Shown here: positions 35,585 through 48,296 of the stretch, piece by piece
Position numbering within the stretch: the first letter of the stretch is position 1
How the letters are laid out: each line of letters begins with the position of its first letter
From: Arthrobacter citreus
Lineage (GTDB): Bacteria > Bacillota > Bacilli > Bacillales > Bacillaceae_G
Direction: 5' to 3'
Length of the DNA: 64,000 bases
Assembly (NCBI GenBank): GCA_013200995.1
Contig: CP053688.1
Span: 4,154,001 to 4,218,000 of the forward strand
Made by a program: the position numbers and the translations under genes
Notes under the pieces: model-generated
What the model was told of the DNA's origin: nothing
The model's input: only the letters and a program-made list of their open reading frames with translations
Databases searched by the model: none

Positions 35585-35668
35585 GGATTGTTACTGATCA
35601 TGCAGGCAAAACCTAAATTACAAGTGCGTATGAACTTTATTATACGCGAGTAGTTTAGGTTTTTTATT
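35585..35668 (+). promoter_or_regulatory. RAT antiterminator site 3 with terminator
   Basis: RAT at 35585-35613, with the same core, and a second terminator 170 bp further on. Transcripts must pass both to reach bglP. Confidence 0.93.
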
Positions 35669-35727
35669 TTTCTACAATAACAATTCAGAAGAGATATTCA
35701 TTGTTTTTGGAATTTTCCGTAACTTGA

Positions 35728-37605
<1,878 letters not shown>

Positions 37606-37615
37606 TTAGATAAAT

Positions 37616-37658
37616 GATTCTGACTGGTGAATTTACAATCAGCAGTCAGAATATTTTA
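37616..37658 (+). terminator. Hairpin between bglP and bglH
   Basis: ATTCTGACTG / CAGTCAGAAT stem followed by ATTTT; partial terminator or processing site. Confidence 0.55.
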
Positions 37659-37662
37659 ATAA

Positions 37663-39132
<1,470 letters not shown>

Positions 39133-39145
39133 TAATTGATAAAGG

Positions 39146-39188
39146 AAATAACGTACATATTTTTTATGAATATGTACGTTATTTTTCT
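39146..39188 (+). terminator. Terminator of the bgl operon
   Basis: Stem AAATAACGTACATAT / ATATGTACGTTATTT with T-run. Confidence 0.9.
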
Positions 39189-39302
39189 ATTAATCTATTA
39201 TTTAAAGCATTTTCTTTCATATAACACATAAGAATAGTTGTATTTTACCAAACAAGCTTATGAAAAAGGAAAAATATATCTAACGCATAAGTTCATGAAG
39301 TC

Positions 39303-39337
39303 TAAAAGCCGTTCCCCATAAAGAGGAACGGCTTTAG
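39303..39337 (-). terminator. Terminator of the downstream permease (minus strand)
   Basis: Perfect 11-bp stem AAAGCCGTTCC / GGAACGGCTTT just past the stop of the minus-strand permease; short T-run. Confidence 0.75.
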
Positions 39338-39365
39338 TCTTGTTAAAACTAAGTTCTCATGTTAA

Positions 39366-40799
39366 TTAAACATCCAAATCCTTCTCCAAATTAATACCAA
39401 TTTTACCTTCCTTAATTCTAGATCGAAATACAGCCCAATAAATAACAATCCCAGCAAGGAATAAATAAAGTATAACTTTCGTAGTTGGTAAAAAGTCCTT
39501 TGGAAGTGTTAAAATGCCAACTTCAAATACTAACCAAATAATCGCAAGAATTGTAACAGGAAGTCGCCATTTTCCTAATTTGAAACCATCCGAATCCGGT
39601 AATGTTTTAATTTTAGTAGCATAAGCGACTACAGTTATTAAGTAAATAATGGCTGGAAGTGCCGCAGAAGTACCTATTAATAATGATAGTTTCCCAAAAT
39701 AGAATACGGCAATTATGCCTAATACAGAGACTAAAATAATAGCATTGTACGGTACATTATGTTTCTGATCTACTTTCTTAAATACATTTGAAGCAAAGAA
39801 AACATTATCTCTTGCTAGTGCATAAATAAGACGAGAAGCAGAAGCCATAATAATTAATCCGCAAGCAAAAATGGACACGATTACTAATGCAAGGAAAACG
39901 TCTGCAACCGCAGTACCTAGTCGTGATTGTAAAATATCAGAGATAGGAGAAGCAGAAGTCATAATGCTATTAATATCTTTAATGCCTGATGTAACGATAA
40001 TTAAGAAGATAAAGCCGATTAGCCCCGCTATTAACATTGAGAATACAATAGCTTTAGGTACAGTCTTCTTAGCATCAACAGTTTCCTCAGCTAGATTTGC
40101 AGCCGCTTCAAAGCCTACTAATGTATACGAACCCATTACCACAGCTAGTACAAATGCTGTAAAATAGCTGCCATTTGAACCAACTTTGTGAGCAGTATAA
40201 GTTAATAATGAAAAATCTGCTCCTTTAAAAAATAAGACAAAGCTTAAAATAATAATAATGCCAATAAATCCAATTACTTCCGTATATACTGCTGAATTGT
40301 TTATGATCGTAGCAATTCTTACTCCATAAATATTTAATAAAGCTTGTATAACGATTGTAATTAGTACAACCGTTGTAAGTACAGTAGTTGTACTTTTAAT
40401 ACCGATTAAATCAAGAAAAATAGGCGCAACACCGTAATCAACAGTAGGTACAACAATTATTAAGTAACATAATGCAGCCCAACCCGTAAACCAACCAAAT
40501 CCCCGATTCGTTAAACGGCTGACCCATTGGTATACGTAGCCACTTAAAGGAATTTTACTTGATAAATCTGCGAAAATTAAAGCTACAAGCAAATGCCCTA
40601 CCATTACAAATGGCCAAGTCCATATTCCCGCCGGTCCAGCTGCACCTAAAGCAAGACTATAGGAGCTAAAAATACCTGTTGTAATTGAAATAAATGAAAA
40701 CGCAACTGCAAATGAGCTGAAAAACTTTAAAGAACGCTGTAACTCCTGTTTGTAGCTAAACGATTGTAAAGCATCTGAATCAAAACCTTGTTTACTCAT
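39366..40799 (-). CDS. APC-superfamily permease (amino acid/choline/GABA ACT type)
   Basis: A 477-residue, 12-helix permease. The N-terminal segment RSLKFFSSFAVAFSFISITTGIFSSYSLALG and the loop GFEAAANLAEETVDAKKTVPKA are typical of the amino acid/choline transporter (ACT) subfamily, which includes yeast Uga4 and related GABA and amine importers. GGAGGAG 6 bp before ATG 40799. It is divergent from puuP, within the region devoted to amine catabolism, so GABA or an amine is a plausible substrate; this is inference. Confidence 0.82.
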   Translation of the reverse strand: MSKQGFDSDALQSFSYKQELQRSLKFFSSFAVAFSFISITTGIFSSYSLALGAAGPAGIWTWPFVMVGHLLVALIFADLSSKIPLSGYVYQWVSRLTNRGFGWFTGWAALCYLIIVVPTVDYGVAPIFLDLIGIKSTTTVLTTVVLITIVIQALLNIYGVRIATIINNSAVYTEVIGFIGIIIILSFVLFFKGADFSLLTYTAHKVGSNGSYFTAFVLAVVMGSYTLVGFEAAANLAEETVDAKKTVPKAIVFSMLIAGLIGFIFLIIVTSGIKDINSIMTSASPISDILQSRLGTAVADVFLALVIVSIFACGLIIMASASRLIYALARDNVFFASNVFKKVDQKHNVPYNAIILVSVLGIIAVFYFGKLSLLIGTSAALPAIIYLITVVAYATKIKTLPDSDGFKLGKWRLPVTILAIIWLVFEVGILTLPKDFLPTTKVILYLFLAGIVIYWAVFRSRIKEGKIGINLEKDLDV

Positions 40800-41023
40800 A
40801 AATCATCTCCTCCGAATTCGAATTAATTAACTGAATTTTCTTATAATTAAACTTATAGTTAGTCTAGTTTAATAACTAAAAGTTTTATTATTAATAGAAG
40901 CTATGTATTTTTAGATTGGTAGTTTATAGTTAGCATAGCAACTTCCGTGCCAGTCCATATAATTGAATAGAATATAGCGGTTCTCATGAAAAGAGAGAGA
41001 AGGATTATGAGAGCTTGAATAAT

Positions 41024-41041
41024 ATATGCAAGATTGAATAA
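41024..41041 (+). promoter_or_regulatory. Upstream activator site 1 (puuP)
   Basis: ATATGCAAGATTGAATAA, about 130 bp upstream of the -24/-12 promoter; fits TTATGCA-N4-TGAATAA with one mismatch in the left arm. Confidence 0.65.
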
Positions 41042-41160
41042 TGGGCAGGTAGGTAGATAAAGTAATTTTCAAAAGATCTAAATCAGTTTCTTCTATTATT
41101 ACTTAATGCTTTCAGTGTAATATTAAGTGTTTAATTGAACGTTTACATAAAATTAATATT

Positions 41161-41178
41161 TTGGCATAAAACTTGCAA
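41161..41178 (+). promoter_or_regulatory. Sigma-54 promoter of puuP
   Basis: TTGGCATAAAACTTGCAA, correct -24/-12 GG/GC spacing. A near-cre sequence TGTAAGCGCTTAAT follows at 41264. Confidence 0.88.
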
Positions 41179-41299
41179 CTTTATAAAATGACTTATTTAA
41201 ATATTCAAAAAAAGGAGGTTTCTGTCGGAAAAGTAAGAATTATAAGGAAGTAGAAATAAAGGTGTAAGCGCTTAATCTAAAACGAAGGGGATATGATAG

Positions 41300-42637
41300 G
41301 TGGAAAATAAAACACAGTTAAAAAGATCCTTAAAGTTATGGCAAGTAGTTATGATGGGGTTAGCCTATATGACTCCTATGGTTGTTTTCGACACTTTCGG
41401 AATTGTATCTCATGTAACTAATGGTCATGTACCAACTGCATATATTGTAGCTTTAATTGGAATGTTATTTACGGCGGTAAGCTATGGTAAACTTGTAAAA
41501 GTATTTCCTGATGCTGGCTCTGCTTATACATACACTCAGAAAGCAATTAGTGGTCACTTAGGCTTTCTTGTTGGATGGTCATCATTACTAGATTACTTGT
41601 TTTTACCAATGGTAAATGCTTTATTAACTAAAATTTACCTCAATGCACTTTTTCCTAATGTTCCAACTTGGATATGGGTAGTTGGTTTTGTAGGGCTAGT
41701 TACATTCTTAAACTTAAGAAGTATAAATATGTTAGCGAATTTCAATACCCTTTTTGTATTAGTACAGCTTGTGATTATGGTTGTCTTTATCGTTCTAGTA
41801 ATCCAAGGTTTACATCATGGAGAGGGTTATGGTGGATTCAGCGTAAAACCATTATTCAGTGCGGGAATGCATTTTGGCTCATTAGTAACCGGTGCAACAA
41901 TTCTATGTTTTTCATTTTTGGGATTTGACGCTGTTTCCACTTTATCAGAAGAAGCGATTGATCCAGCAAAAACAATCCCAAAAGCAATTCTTTACACAGC
42001 CCTTTGGGGAGGGGTAATCTTTACAGTTACATCATTCTTCATCCAATTATACTATCCTGACATATCTAGATTTAAGCATCCTGATGCTGCATCACCAGAG
42101 ATTGCGTTATATGTAGGTGGAAAATTATTTCAATCAATCTTCTTATGCATAACATTTATTAATACACTTGCTTCTGCATTGGCATCACATGCGAGTGTAT
42201 CACGTTTACTATATGTAATGGGACGCGACAAAGTTTTCCCAGATAAATGGTTCGGATTTGTTCATCCGAAATGGAAAACGCCAGCATTTAACGTAATTTT
42301 CGTTGGTGTGATCTCGTTGTCAGCAATCTTTTTCAATCTAGTAACAGCCACTTCACTAATTAACTTTGGTGCACTAATGGCATTTACTTTTGTTAATCTA
42401 TCAGTAATTAATCATTTCTTTATTCGAGGAAAACAGAGATCAATTAAAGGCTACATTTCTTACCTTATCTTGCCTCTAATTGGGGCCGCATCAGTAGCGA
42501 TCCTTTGGTTTAATATTGAAAAAAGCTCATTAATTATGGGAACAGTGTGGTTCGTCATTGGTTTAGTATATTTAATTTACTTAACGAAAGCATTCCAAAT
42601 TGCTCCACCTAAATATGAAGAAGAAGCAGCCGTATAA
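41300..42637 (+). CDS. puuP: Putrescine/diamine importer (PuuP/PlaP family)
   Basis: A 445-residue APC permease with very close resemblance to E. coli PuuP and Pla[56 protein letters not shown] and [19 protein letters not shown]. These proteins take up putrescine by proton symport. With PatA, an aminoaldehyde dehydrogenase, GabT and GabD nearby, import of putrescine and/or cadaverine is the clear expectation. The start is GTG 41300, with GGGG 9 bp upstream; no in-frame ATG fits. Expression appears sigma-54 dependent. Confidence 0.92.
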   Translation: MENKTQLKRSLKLWQVVMMGLAYMTPMVVFDTFGIVSHVTNGHVPTAYIVALIGMLFTAVSYGKLVKVFPDAGSAYTYTQKAISGHLGFLVGWSSLLDYLFLPMVNALLTKIYLNALFPNVPTWIWVVGFVGLVTFLNLRSINMLANFNTLFVLVQLVIMVVFIVLVIQGLHHGEGYGGFSVKPLFSAGMHFGSLVTGATILCFSFLGFDAVSTLSEEAIDPAKTIPKAILYTALWGGVIFTVTSFFIQLYYPDISRFKHPDAASPEIALYVGGKLFQSIFLCITFINTLASALASHASVSRLLYVMGRDKVFPDKWFGFVHPKWKTPAFNVIFVGVISLSAIFFNLVTATSLINFGALMAFTFVNLSVINHFFIRGKQRSIKGYISYLILPLIGAASVAILWFNIEKSSLIMGTVWFVIGLVYLIYLTKAFQIAPPKYEEEAAV

Positions 42638-42646
42638 TATGCTTCG

Positions 42647-42685
42647 AAAAGCCACAAGGGAATTGATTTCCTTGTGGCTTTTTTG
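42647..42685 (+). terminator. Terminator of puuP
   Basis: AAAAGCCACAAGG / CCTTGTGGCTTTT stem, T-run. Confidence 0.93.
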
Positions 42686-42742
42686 CGTTTTTCTTTAAAA
42701 TGAGGTCAAATTTCTCGATAGCCCAATTCCAAATTGATTCGC

Positions 42743-42852
42743 TTTAACAATTTATCAACGAACTTTGACATAATATCAACGGATTTAAACACTATATCAA
42801 CGAGCTTTAACATTATATCAACCGAGTTCACAACTTTATCAACAATGTTCAA
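42743..42852 (-). repeat. Tandem array with exact 21-bp period, inverted relative of array B (array C)
   Basis: Units start at 42743, 42764, 42785, 42806 and 42827, each with a TATCAAC core. Read on the minus strand, the first unit TTGATAAAGTTGTGAACTC matches array B at 19166 base for base, and a related leader with TACGAACA and AATATGCTGG follows. Confidence 0.85.
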
Positions 42853-43005
42853 GTGATGTTCGTATTTTTAATATGAAAATCCAGCATATTGAACTACTTT
42901 TGTGTGTTGACCATGTTATGCACAAATGACACATTGTGTTTGCATTTCGCCCCCACCAACGCGTCCACCCAATCAACATCAAGCAATTCAATTCTGAATA
43001 ATCAA

Positions 43006-43023
43006 TAATGCAAAACTGAATAA
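43006..43023 (+). promoter_or_regulatory. Upstream activator site 2 (gdh)
   Basis: TAATGCAAAACTGAATAA, about 160 bp before the -24/-12 promoter; a partial second copy follows (TGAATAATTCATGCA). Confidence 0.68.
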
Positions 43024-43173
43024 TTCATGCATCCAAACATATATCCAATAAACAATCAAATTTCATTCTCAAAGAAAATAGTGAATCTTAAAAAATAGAT
43101 ATAGTCCATTAAATGGCTCTCTAATAAGCTTTTGTGAGATATATTACTCGTAAAATGATGAAGTGAATTCAAG

Positions 43174-43191
43174 TTGGCACAGGAATTGCTA
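43174..43191 (+). promoter_or_regulatory. Sigma-54 promoter of the glutamate dehydrogenase operon
   Basis: TTGGCACAGGAATTGCTA, exact -24/-12 spacing, 35 bp before the gene. Confidence 0.92.
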
Positions 43192-43226
43192 TTTAATTTT
43201 TAAAAATAACTAATGAGGTGCAGAAG

Positions 43227-44525
43227 ATGAGTTCAAATTTAACTGAAGTAGAGCAAACAGAAAAGATTAGTGAGCAGGTCGAAATAGATGATTCCCTTCA
43301 AGAATTTAGAGAAACGTTAAATGAAGCAATTGGCATAATGAACTATCCGAGCCAAGTATTCGAATTTCTTAAAACGCCGATGAGATTTTTAGAATTTAGT
43401 ATTCCAGTTCAAATGGATAATGGTGAGACGAAAGTATTTCAGGGATATCGTGCTCAGCATAATGATGCACTTGGCCCAACAAAGGGTGGCATTAGATTTC
43501 ATCCAGATGTTACGCCAGAAGAAGTAAAAGCATTGGCTGGATGGATGAGTTTAAAATGTAGTATTACTGATTTACCATATGGAGGAGCAAAAGGTGGTGT
43601 CGTTTGCGATCCAAGACTTTTAAGCATGAATGAGCTTGAAAAGCTAAGTAGGGGTTATGTAAGAGCGGTTAGCCAGATTGTTGGACCTACAAAGGACATT
43701 CCGGCACCTGATATGTATACTAACGCGCAAGTGATGGCATGGATGCTTGATGAATATGACCATATTAGAGAATTTGATTCGCCGAGCTTTATTACTGGTA
43801 AACCAATTACTTTAGGAGGATCAGTTGGTCGAGAGACAGCAACTTCAAAAGGTGTATTTTATGCCCTTGAGTTAATAAGTGAATTAAAGAATATCGAAAT
43901 TAAGAATATGAAGGTCATTGTGCAAGGGTTTGGAAATGTTGGTAGTTATTTAGCTCAATATTTATACGAAGCTGGAGCAAAGGTTGTTGGTGTTTCAGAT
44001 GTTCTTGGTGGCGTTTATGATCCAAAAGGTTTAGACATTCCATATCTTTTAGATAACAGAGATTCATTCGGAGTTGTTTCTAATTTATTTAAAAATGCAA
44101 TTTCAAATCAAGAATTATTGGAAAAAGAATGTGATGTTTTAATACCAGCGGCAATTAGTGGGGTTATTAATAATCGTAATGCAGATAAATTGAAGTGCAA
44201 AATTGTGGTTGAAGCAGCAAATGGACCAACTACGAAAGAAGCTTTAGAAATTCTTGATCAAAAAGAGATTTTAGTTGTACCAGATATTTTAGCTAACTCA
44301 GGTGGAGTAGTTGTTTCGTATTTTGAATGGTGTCAAAATATGCAAGGCTATTATTGGGCAGAGAGTACTGTAGATGAACGATTAAAAGAAAAAATGACGG
44401 ATAGCTTTATGAAAGTTTATAAAACATCACAAAAATATAATGTAAACATGAAAATAGCGGCTTATATTGAAGGGATTCGTAAAATCGCTGAAGCTTGTCG
44501 TTTGAGAGGTTGGGTAAAATTCTAA
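43227..44525 (+). CDS. NAD-dependent glutamate dehydrogenase (RocG/GudB type)
   Basis: A 432-residue Glu/Leu/Phe/Val dehydrogenase, the length of RocG/GudB. Substrate site: GPTKGGIRFHPDV and the catalytic Lys/Asp region DLPYGGAKGGVVCDP, PAPDMYT. NAD fold: VIVQGFGNVGSY. It oxidises glutamate to 2-oxoglutarate and ammonia. Beside three transaminases that load amino groups on 2-oxoglutarate, its job is probably to recycle the acceptor and release ammonia. ATG 43227 has GAGGTG 6 bp upstream; the GTG at 43218 is inside that site. First gene of a sigma-54 operon with two small genes. Confidence 0.92.
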   Translation: MSSNLTEVEQTEKISEQVEIDDSLQEFRETLNEAIGIMNYPSQVFEFLKTPMRFLEFSIPVQMDNGETKVFQGYRAQHNDALGPTKGGIRFHPDVTPEEVKALAGWMSLKCSITDLPYGGAKGGVVCDPRLLSMNELEKLSRGYVRAVSQIVGPTKDIPAPDMYTNAQVMAWMLDEYDHIREFDSPSFITGKPITLGGSVGRETATSKGVFYALELISELKNIEIKNMKVIVQGFGNVGSYLAQYLYEAGAKVVGVSDVLGGVYDPKGLDIPYLLDNRDSFGVVSNLFKNAISNQELLEKECDVLIPAAISGVINNRNADKLKCKIVVEAANGPTTKEALEILDQKEILVVPDILANSGGVVVSYFEWCQNMQGYYWAESTVDERLKEKMTDSFMKVYKTSQKYNVNMKIAAYIEGIRKIAEACRLRGWVKF

Positions 44526-44543
44526 ACAAAAGGGGAAATCTAG

Positions 44544-44828
44544 ATGATCGATATTATTTCTGAATCAGCAGAAAGACAGCTTGTGCACCATTATTGTTTA
44601 TTAACACAGAATAACCGATATGATTTATCGATTGCCTTTTCTAGTCACTTTTACGGAAAGTCAATGGTTACATCACTTCAATCTAGTAAAATGGCGTTAT
44701 TATGTTTAGAAGATATTGATTCTGAACATTATTGGGCTCCAAAACTCGGAATTGCTGAGGAAGACATTTTAGAAATTCAAAATTTCTTTAGTATGGTTTT
44801 ACAATCAAAACACATTTGCGAGTTATAA
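44544..44828 (+). CDS. Hypothetical 94-residue protein in the gdh operon
   Basis: I do not recognise this protein. It is soluble, alpha/beta in pattern, with RYDLSIAFSSHFYGKSMVTSLQSSKMALLC resembling a small beta-sheet core and an acidic C-terminal half. It lies 18 bp after the glutamate dehydrogenase gene, with AAAGGGG before ATG 44544, so it is co-transcribed. A regulator or partner of the dehydrogenase is possible but unsupported beyond position. Confidence 0.7.
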   Translation: MIDIISESAERQLVHHYCLLTQNNRYDLSIAFSSHFYGKSMVTSLQSSKMALLCLEDIDSEHYWAPKLGIAEEDILEIQNFFSMVLQSKHICEL

Positions 44829-44864
44829 TGTAAGGCTTTATTTTTACTAAAAGGAGTGAGCGCT

Positions 44865-45113
44865 ATGTATTATGGAGTCGTCGTCTGTGACTACTATGGA
44901 ACAGTCGAAGAAGCAGCTATTCAAAAAGATTCGAGAATTTATGAATGGGAACCATTATTTTATATAAAAACATCCGATGGCATTACGAAAGTTATTCATC
45001 AAGGAATTAGTGGTGAAATTGTTTCATTAGAGGTAGCAAAAGGAGATCGGGTAGTTCCGGGGATGGTACTAGCGTTTGTTAAAGAGGACTTATTTGTATC
45101 AGCTAGCGATTAA
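44865..45113 (+). CDS. Small lipoyl/biotinyl-like barrel protein without the modified lysine
   Basis: An 82-residue protein. The C-terminal half (GISGEIVSLEVAKGDRVVPGMVLAFVKED) looks like half of a biotinyl/lipoyl barrel-sandwich domain, but no MKM or DK.. lysine motif is present at the hairpin turn, so it is unlikely to carry a cofactor. Start ATG 44865 behind GGAG; GTG 44856 overlaps the ribosome binding site. Third gene of the sigma-54 operon with glutamate dehydrogenase. Function unknown. Confidence 0.68.
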   Translation: MYYGVVVCDYYGTVEEAAIQKDSRIYEWEPLFYIKTSDGITKVIHQGISGEIVSLEVAKGDRVVPGMVLAFVKEDLFVSASD

Positions 45114-45204
45114 AAGATTTGGTTTAGAGGGAAAAGAAATACAGGGGTTGGGGAAGTCAATTTATTTTTCGTGAACAATGAGGTATTTACGACTTAATAA
45201 TTGC

Positions 45205-45245
45205 AAAGGGGCGTCTTATGAGACTGCCCTTTCTTTCTGTTTTTA
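45205..45245 (+). terminator. Terminator of the gdh operon
   Basis: AAAGGG..GTCT / AGAC..CCCTTT stem with a two-base mismatch, T-rich tail. Confidence 0.7.
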
Positions 45246-45355
45246 ATAATGATATTTAATAGATTAGCAAATTATAATTTTAGATTTTTATGATAAATTT
45301 AAAAATTCTGCTAAAATAGGAATGTATATTTGTTTAGACATAAGGGGGGAAAGAA

Positions 45356-47488
45356 ATGCTATCAATAAACGAGAAACAAATTAGACCAGTCATCACATTA
45401 GATATCGATCAATTTAAAGAAAACGATGAAATCGATTTATCCAAGATAAATGAACCCTTTTTATTCTTGCGCAAGCAAAATCAAATTTTTGGTTATGTTC
45501 AATTAAATGAGATTATTCAAGGAAATGATAAAAAGAAAAATATAGCAATTTCAAAGATTACTAGCTCTTCTCAATCTATTAATAGTGTTTGTAGTGTAAG
45601 TGAGCAAATTTCAATAACGGATCTATTTCAAATCATTGGTGAACCAATCTCGATTGTAAAAGAAGATGAAGATATGCCAATAGGTTACATACTTCGTGAA
45701 GATATATTGGCCGAGCTTTTCAAACAAGATAATAAAAGTGTAGATTTGTTAAAGAGCATTTTAACATCGATACCGATGGGCACGTTTGTAGTAGATAAAA
45801 ATAAAGTAATAATTAACTGCAATGATGCTGGGTTAAAAATGATTAAGTCAACATCAGAAAAGGTAATTAATACAAAAGCAGAAGTCATTTTTAGCGGTGA
45901 ACAAATTGAAAATGTATTTTCTACAGGTAAGACAGTTCTTAATCAGATTCAAATAAATGATGATATGGGAATTCTTGTTGATTATAGCCCGATTTTCGTA
46001 GATAACGAGGTTGAAGGTGTTGTTATTGTAGTACAGGATCTTCCAATGGTTGAAGAAATGGCTTCTGAAATCGAATATGTTAAGGATTTAAATAAAGATT
46101 TGAATGCCATATTATCAAGTATTTATGATGAAATACTTGTTGTAAATCATAAAGGTGAGTTAATTCGTTATAGTGAGAATATCATTCCTGGTTTTTGGAA
46201 TGTAGATTTAAAGGAAATGCTTGGAAAGAGTATTTTAGAATTTGAAAACCAAGGACTTTTTACGCCTTCTGTTACTAAATTAGTTTTAGAAAAAAAGAAA
46301 AAAGTATCAATTGTTCAAGAAACAATAAATGGACGTAAAGTACTTGCAGTAGGTAATCCGGTTTTTGACGAGAATATGGAAATTGACCGCATTATTATTG
46401 CTTCTAGAGATATTACAGAAACTTCACGACTTAAAACAGAATTAAAAGAAATGAAGAAGATCTCTGAGCAATATAAAAGGGAACTTGAAGATATTAAAAG
46501 CAAGGACAGTTTTGTTAAAAAACTGATTTATTGTAGTCCTAAAATGGAGCAAATCATCAATCAAGCAAAAAAAATTGCTGATTTTTCTTCTACTGTTTTA
46601 CTACATGGGGAATCCGGGGTAGGTAAGGAAGTAATTGCACAGGCTATTCATCAACTAGGAAATCGTTCCTCTAAATCATTCTTAAAGTTAAACTGTGGTG
46701 CAATACCTGAAAATCTTTTAGAAAGTGAACTCTTTGGTTATGTTAAAGGGGCTTTTACGGGAGCAGATCAAAATAAGGATGGCTATTTTAAACAAGCTGA
46801 TGATGGTGTTTTATTTTTAGATGAGATTGGTGAAATGCCATTGCATTTACAAGTTAAATTGCTTCGAGTTCTTCAAGAGCAAGAAGTAATTCCGGTTGGT
46901 AGTACAAAGCCAATTAAAGTTAATGTTCAAATTATCGCAGCGACAAATAAAAGATTAGAAAAAATGGTTCAGGATGGTACATTTAGAGAGGATTTATATT
47001 ACCGTTTAAACGTGATCCCTCTTAACATTCCGCCATTAAGGGAAAGACTTGAAGATATTTCATTACTGGCTTTCCATTTCTTACAGCAATTAAATGAAAA
47101 ATATAATAAGAGTTTTCACCTAACACCAGATGCAATTAATGTTTTAGAATTTTACTCATGGCCAGGTAATGTCAGAGAACTTCAAAACATTATTGAAAGA
47201 TTAGTCGTTTCTGCAGAAGATCAAATTATTAATGCAGAGGATGTTAATCAGTTCTTGCCAAATAGCTATGACTTTAATAAATCAAAACCAGTCATTAATA
47301 AGGTAATTCCTTTACAAGAGGCAATTGATTACGTAGAGGAGCAACTTATTGTACTTGCGATGAAGCAATATAAAACAACAACAAAAGCTGCGCAGGTTTT
47401 AGGGATCAGTCAATCTTCTGTTAGCCGTAAGTATCAAAAAATAATGAATGAAAAAAATTTAAATAATGATTTTATGTCATTTAAGTGA
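45356..47488 (+). CDS. Sigma-54-dependent activator with PAS sensors, probable regulator of the diamine regulon
   Basis: A 710-residue enhancer-binding protein. The N-terminal ~125 residues resemble a degenerate CBS-like pair. Two PAS domains follow (~135-235 and ~250-365), then a coiled linker, the AAA+ domain (~395-620; Walker A HGESGVGKE, sigma-54 loop GAFTGA, Walker B FLDEIGE), and a C-terminal Fis-type helix-turn-helix (TTKAAQVLGISQSSVSRKYQ). It is the only such activator near three -24/-12 promoters (puuP, gdh, aminoaldehyde dehydrogenase) that share one upstream palindrome, so it is the likely activator of all three. The PAS ligand is unknown; a diamine, aminovalerate or GABA is plausible. 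GGGGGGAAAG before ATG 45356. Confidence 0.9.
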   Translation: MLSINEKQIRPVITLDIDQFKENDEIDLSKINEPFLFLRKQNQIFGYVQLNEIIQGNDKKKNIAISKITSSSQSINSVCSVSEQISITDLFQIIGEPISIVKEDEDMPIGYILREDILAELFKQDNKSVDLLKSILTSIPMGTFVVDKNKVIINCNDAGLKMIKSTSEKVINTKAEVIFSGEQIENVFSTGKTVLNQIQINDDMGILVDYSPIFVDNEVEGVVIVVQDLPMVEEMASEIEYVKDLNKDLNAILSSIYDEILVVNHKGELIRYSENIIPGFWNVDLKEMLGKSILEFENQGLFTPSVTKLVLEKKKKVSIVQETINGRKVLAVGNPVFDENMEIDRIIIASRDITETSRLKTELKEMKKISEQYKRELEDIKSKDSFVKKLIYCSPKMEQIINQAKKIADFSSTVLLHGESGVGKEVIAQAIHQLGNRSSKSFLKLNCGAIPENLLESELFGYVKGAFTGADQNKDGYFKQADDGVLFLDEIGEMPLHLQVKLLRVLQEQEVIPVGSTKPIKVNVQIIAATNKRLEKMVQDGTFREDLYYRLNVIPLNIPPLRERLEDISLLAFHFLQQLNEKYNKSFHLTPDAINVLEFYSWPGNVRELQNIIERLVVSAEDQIINAEDVNQFLPNSYDFNKSKPVINKVIPLQEAIDYVEEQLIVLAMKQYKTTTKAAQVLGISQSSVSRKYQKIMNEKNLNNDFMSFK

Positions 47489-47497
47489 GTGAGTTTT

Positions 47498-47546
47498 AAG
47501 AGTGTAGAGAAATCCTTAACGATTTCTCTACACTCTTATTTATTTA
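47498..47546 (+). terminator. Terminator of the activator gene
   Basis: A stem of about 15 bp, AGAGTGTAGAGAAATC / GATTTCTCTACACTCT, then T-rich sequence. Confidence 0.92.
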
Positions 47547-47622
47547 CGAAGTAACTTCAGAGGAGGTTATGAGCCAATAAAACATAGCCACCCGTGATAA
47601 CGGGTGGTTTGCTCTACGACTA

Positions 47623-47727
47623 TTTGTGCATAAATAGGTGGCTTTTGTCCATAAACCAGTGAGTTTTGTGCATAAACTAGTTGATTTTGTTCATAAACCA
47701 CAGGCTTTCGTTCATAAAGGCCTTTCC
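47623..47727 (+). repeat. Tandem array with exact 21-bp period (array D)
   Basis: Five units start at 47623, 47644, 47665, 47686 and 47707, each with TTTGT(G/C/T)CATAAA followed by about nine variable bases (last unit TTCGTTCATAAA). The core differs from arrays B and C, but the period is the same. It lies between two convergent genes. Confidence 0.85.
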
Positions 47728-47961
47728 ACGCTGAATTATGATGGCAATCCGATGAAAAACATGAGGATATATGTCCGCCGTTGATTAAGGTGTGTTGTAT
47801 TTGCTAGATTATTACTGTCTTTTGTCATAAAAATCCATCCGTATGCTGCTATTTTGGTTGGAGAACCAAAAATAGTTTAGCACCTCGGGGAAATTTTTTA
47901 ATACTACGCTGTAAGCTTTTTAGAACCCTAGGCCTAGCCTAGGGTTTTCGTGTCCACAATA
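47728..47961. other. Intergenic region with a perfect 10-bp hairpin
   Basis: No ORF with a ribosome binding site. A palindromic stem AACCCTAGGC / GCCTAGGGTT with a CTA loop lies at 47924-47946; it may be a second terminator for either strand. Confidence 0.5.
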
Positions 47962-47990
47962 AATAAAAAACTGTCGACTTTTTCGACAGA
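47962..47990 (-). terminator. Terminator of the 44-residue membrane protein gene
   Basis: On the minus strand CTGTCGA / TCGACAG is followed by T6, 20 bp after the stop. Confidence 0.85.
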
Positions 47991-48010
47991 GTGAAGCGGA
48001 ACTTGTGCGT

Positions 48011-48145
48011 TTATTTCTCTAAATCCCCTATATTTTCATTATGACTTTCAATCACTTCAGTCATTCTAATTTGATCCCTCGCAATCCCAAATGCCATGAA
48101 AATCATGATAAGTCCCACTGCAATGCACGTTCCAGCAAGTAACAT
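48011..48145 (-). CDS. Small single-helix membrane protein (44 residues)
   Basis: Too short for usual gene callers but well supported: ATG at 48145 preceded by AAAGGAGGAG at 6 bp, a clean stop at 48011, and its own terminator. It encodes one N-terminal membrane helix (LLAGTCIAVGLIMIFMAFGIA) followed by a charged tail (RDQIRMTEVIESHNENIGDLEK). Function unknown. It is divergent from the aminoaldehyde dehydrogenase operon. Confidence 0.75.
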   Translation of the reverse strand: MLLAGTCIAVGLIMIFMAFGIARDQIRMTEVIESHNENIGDLEK

Positions 48146-48296
48146 ATTAATCTCCTCCTTTCATGGTGTTCTAGCCTATGCAACGAATTTTCGCAATATG
48201 TCGGTTTAACTAATCGTATTTAAAAAAAATCGTTTAAAAAGTAATTGAACCTTAATAAACTAACGAATTTCAAAGATTATGCAAATTGTAATAGTG

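Noticed and set aside
41264..41277. TGTAAGCGCTTAAT as a cre box for puuP.
   Set aside because: Half of the consensus fits well, but the CA end is missing; noted only as near-cre.
43218..43226. GTG start for glutamate dehydrogenase.
   Set aside because: It is part of the GAGGTG ribosome binding site of the ATG at 43227.
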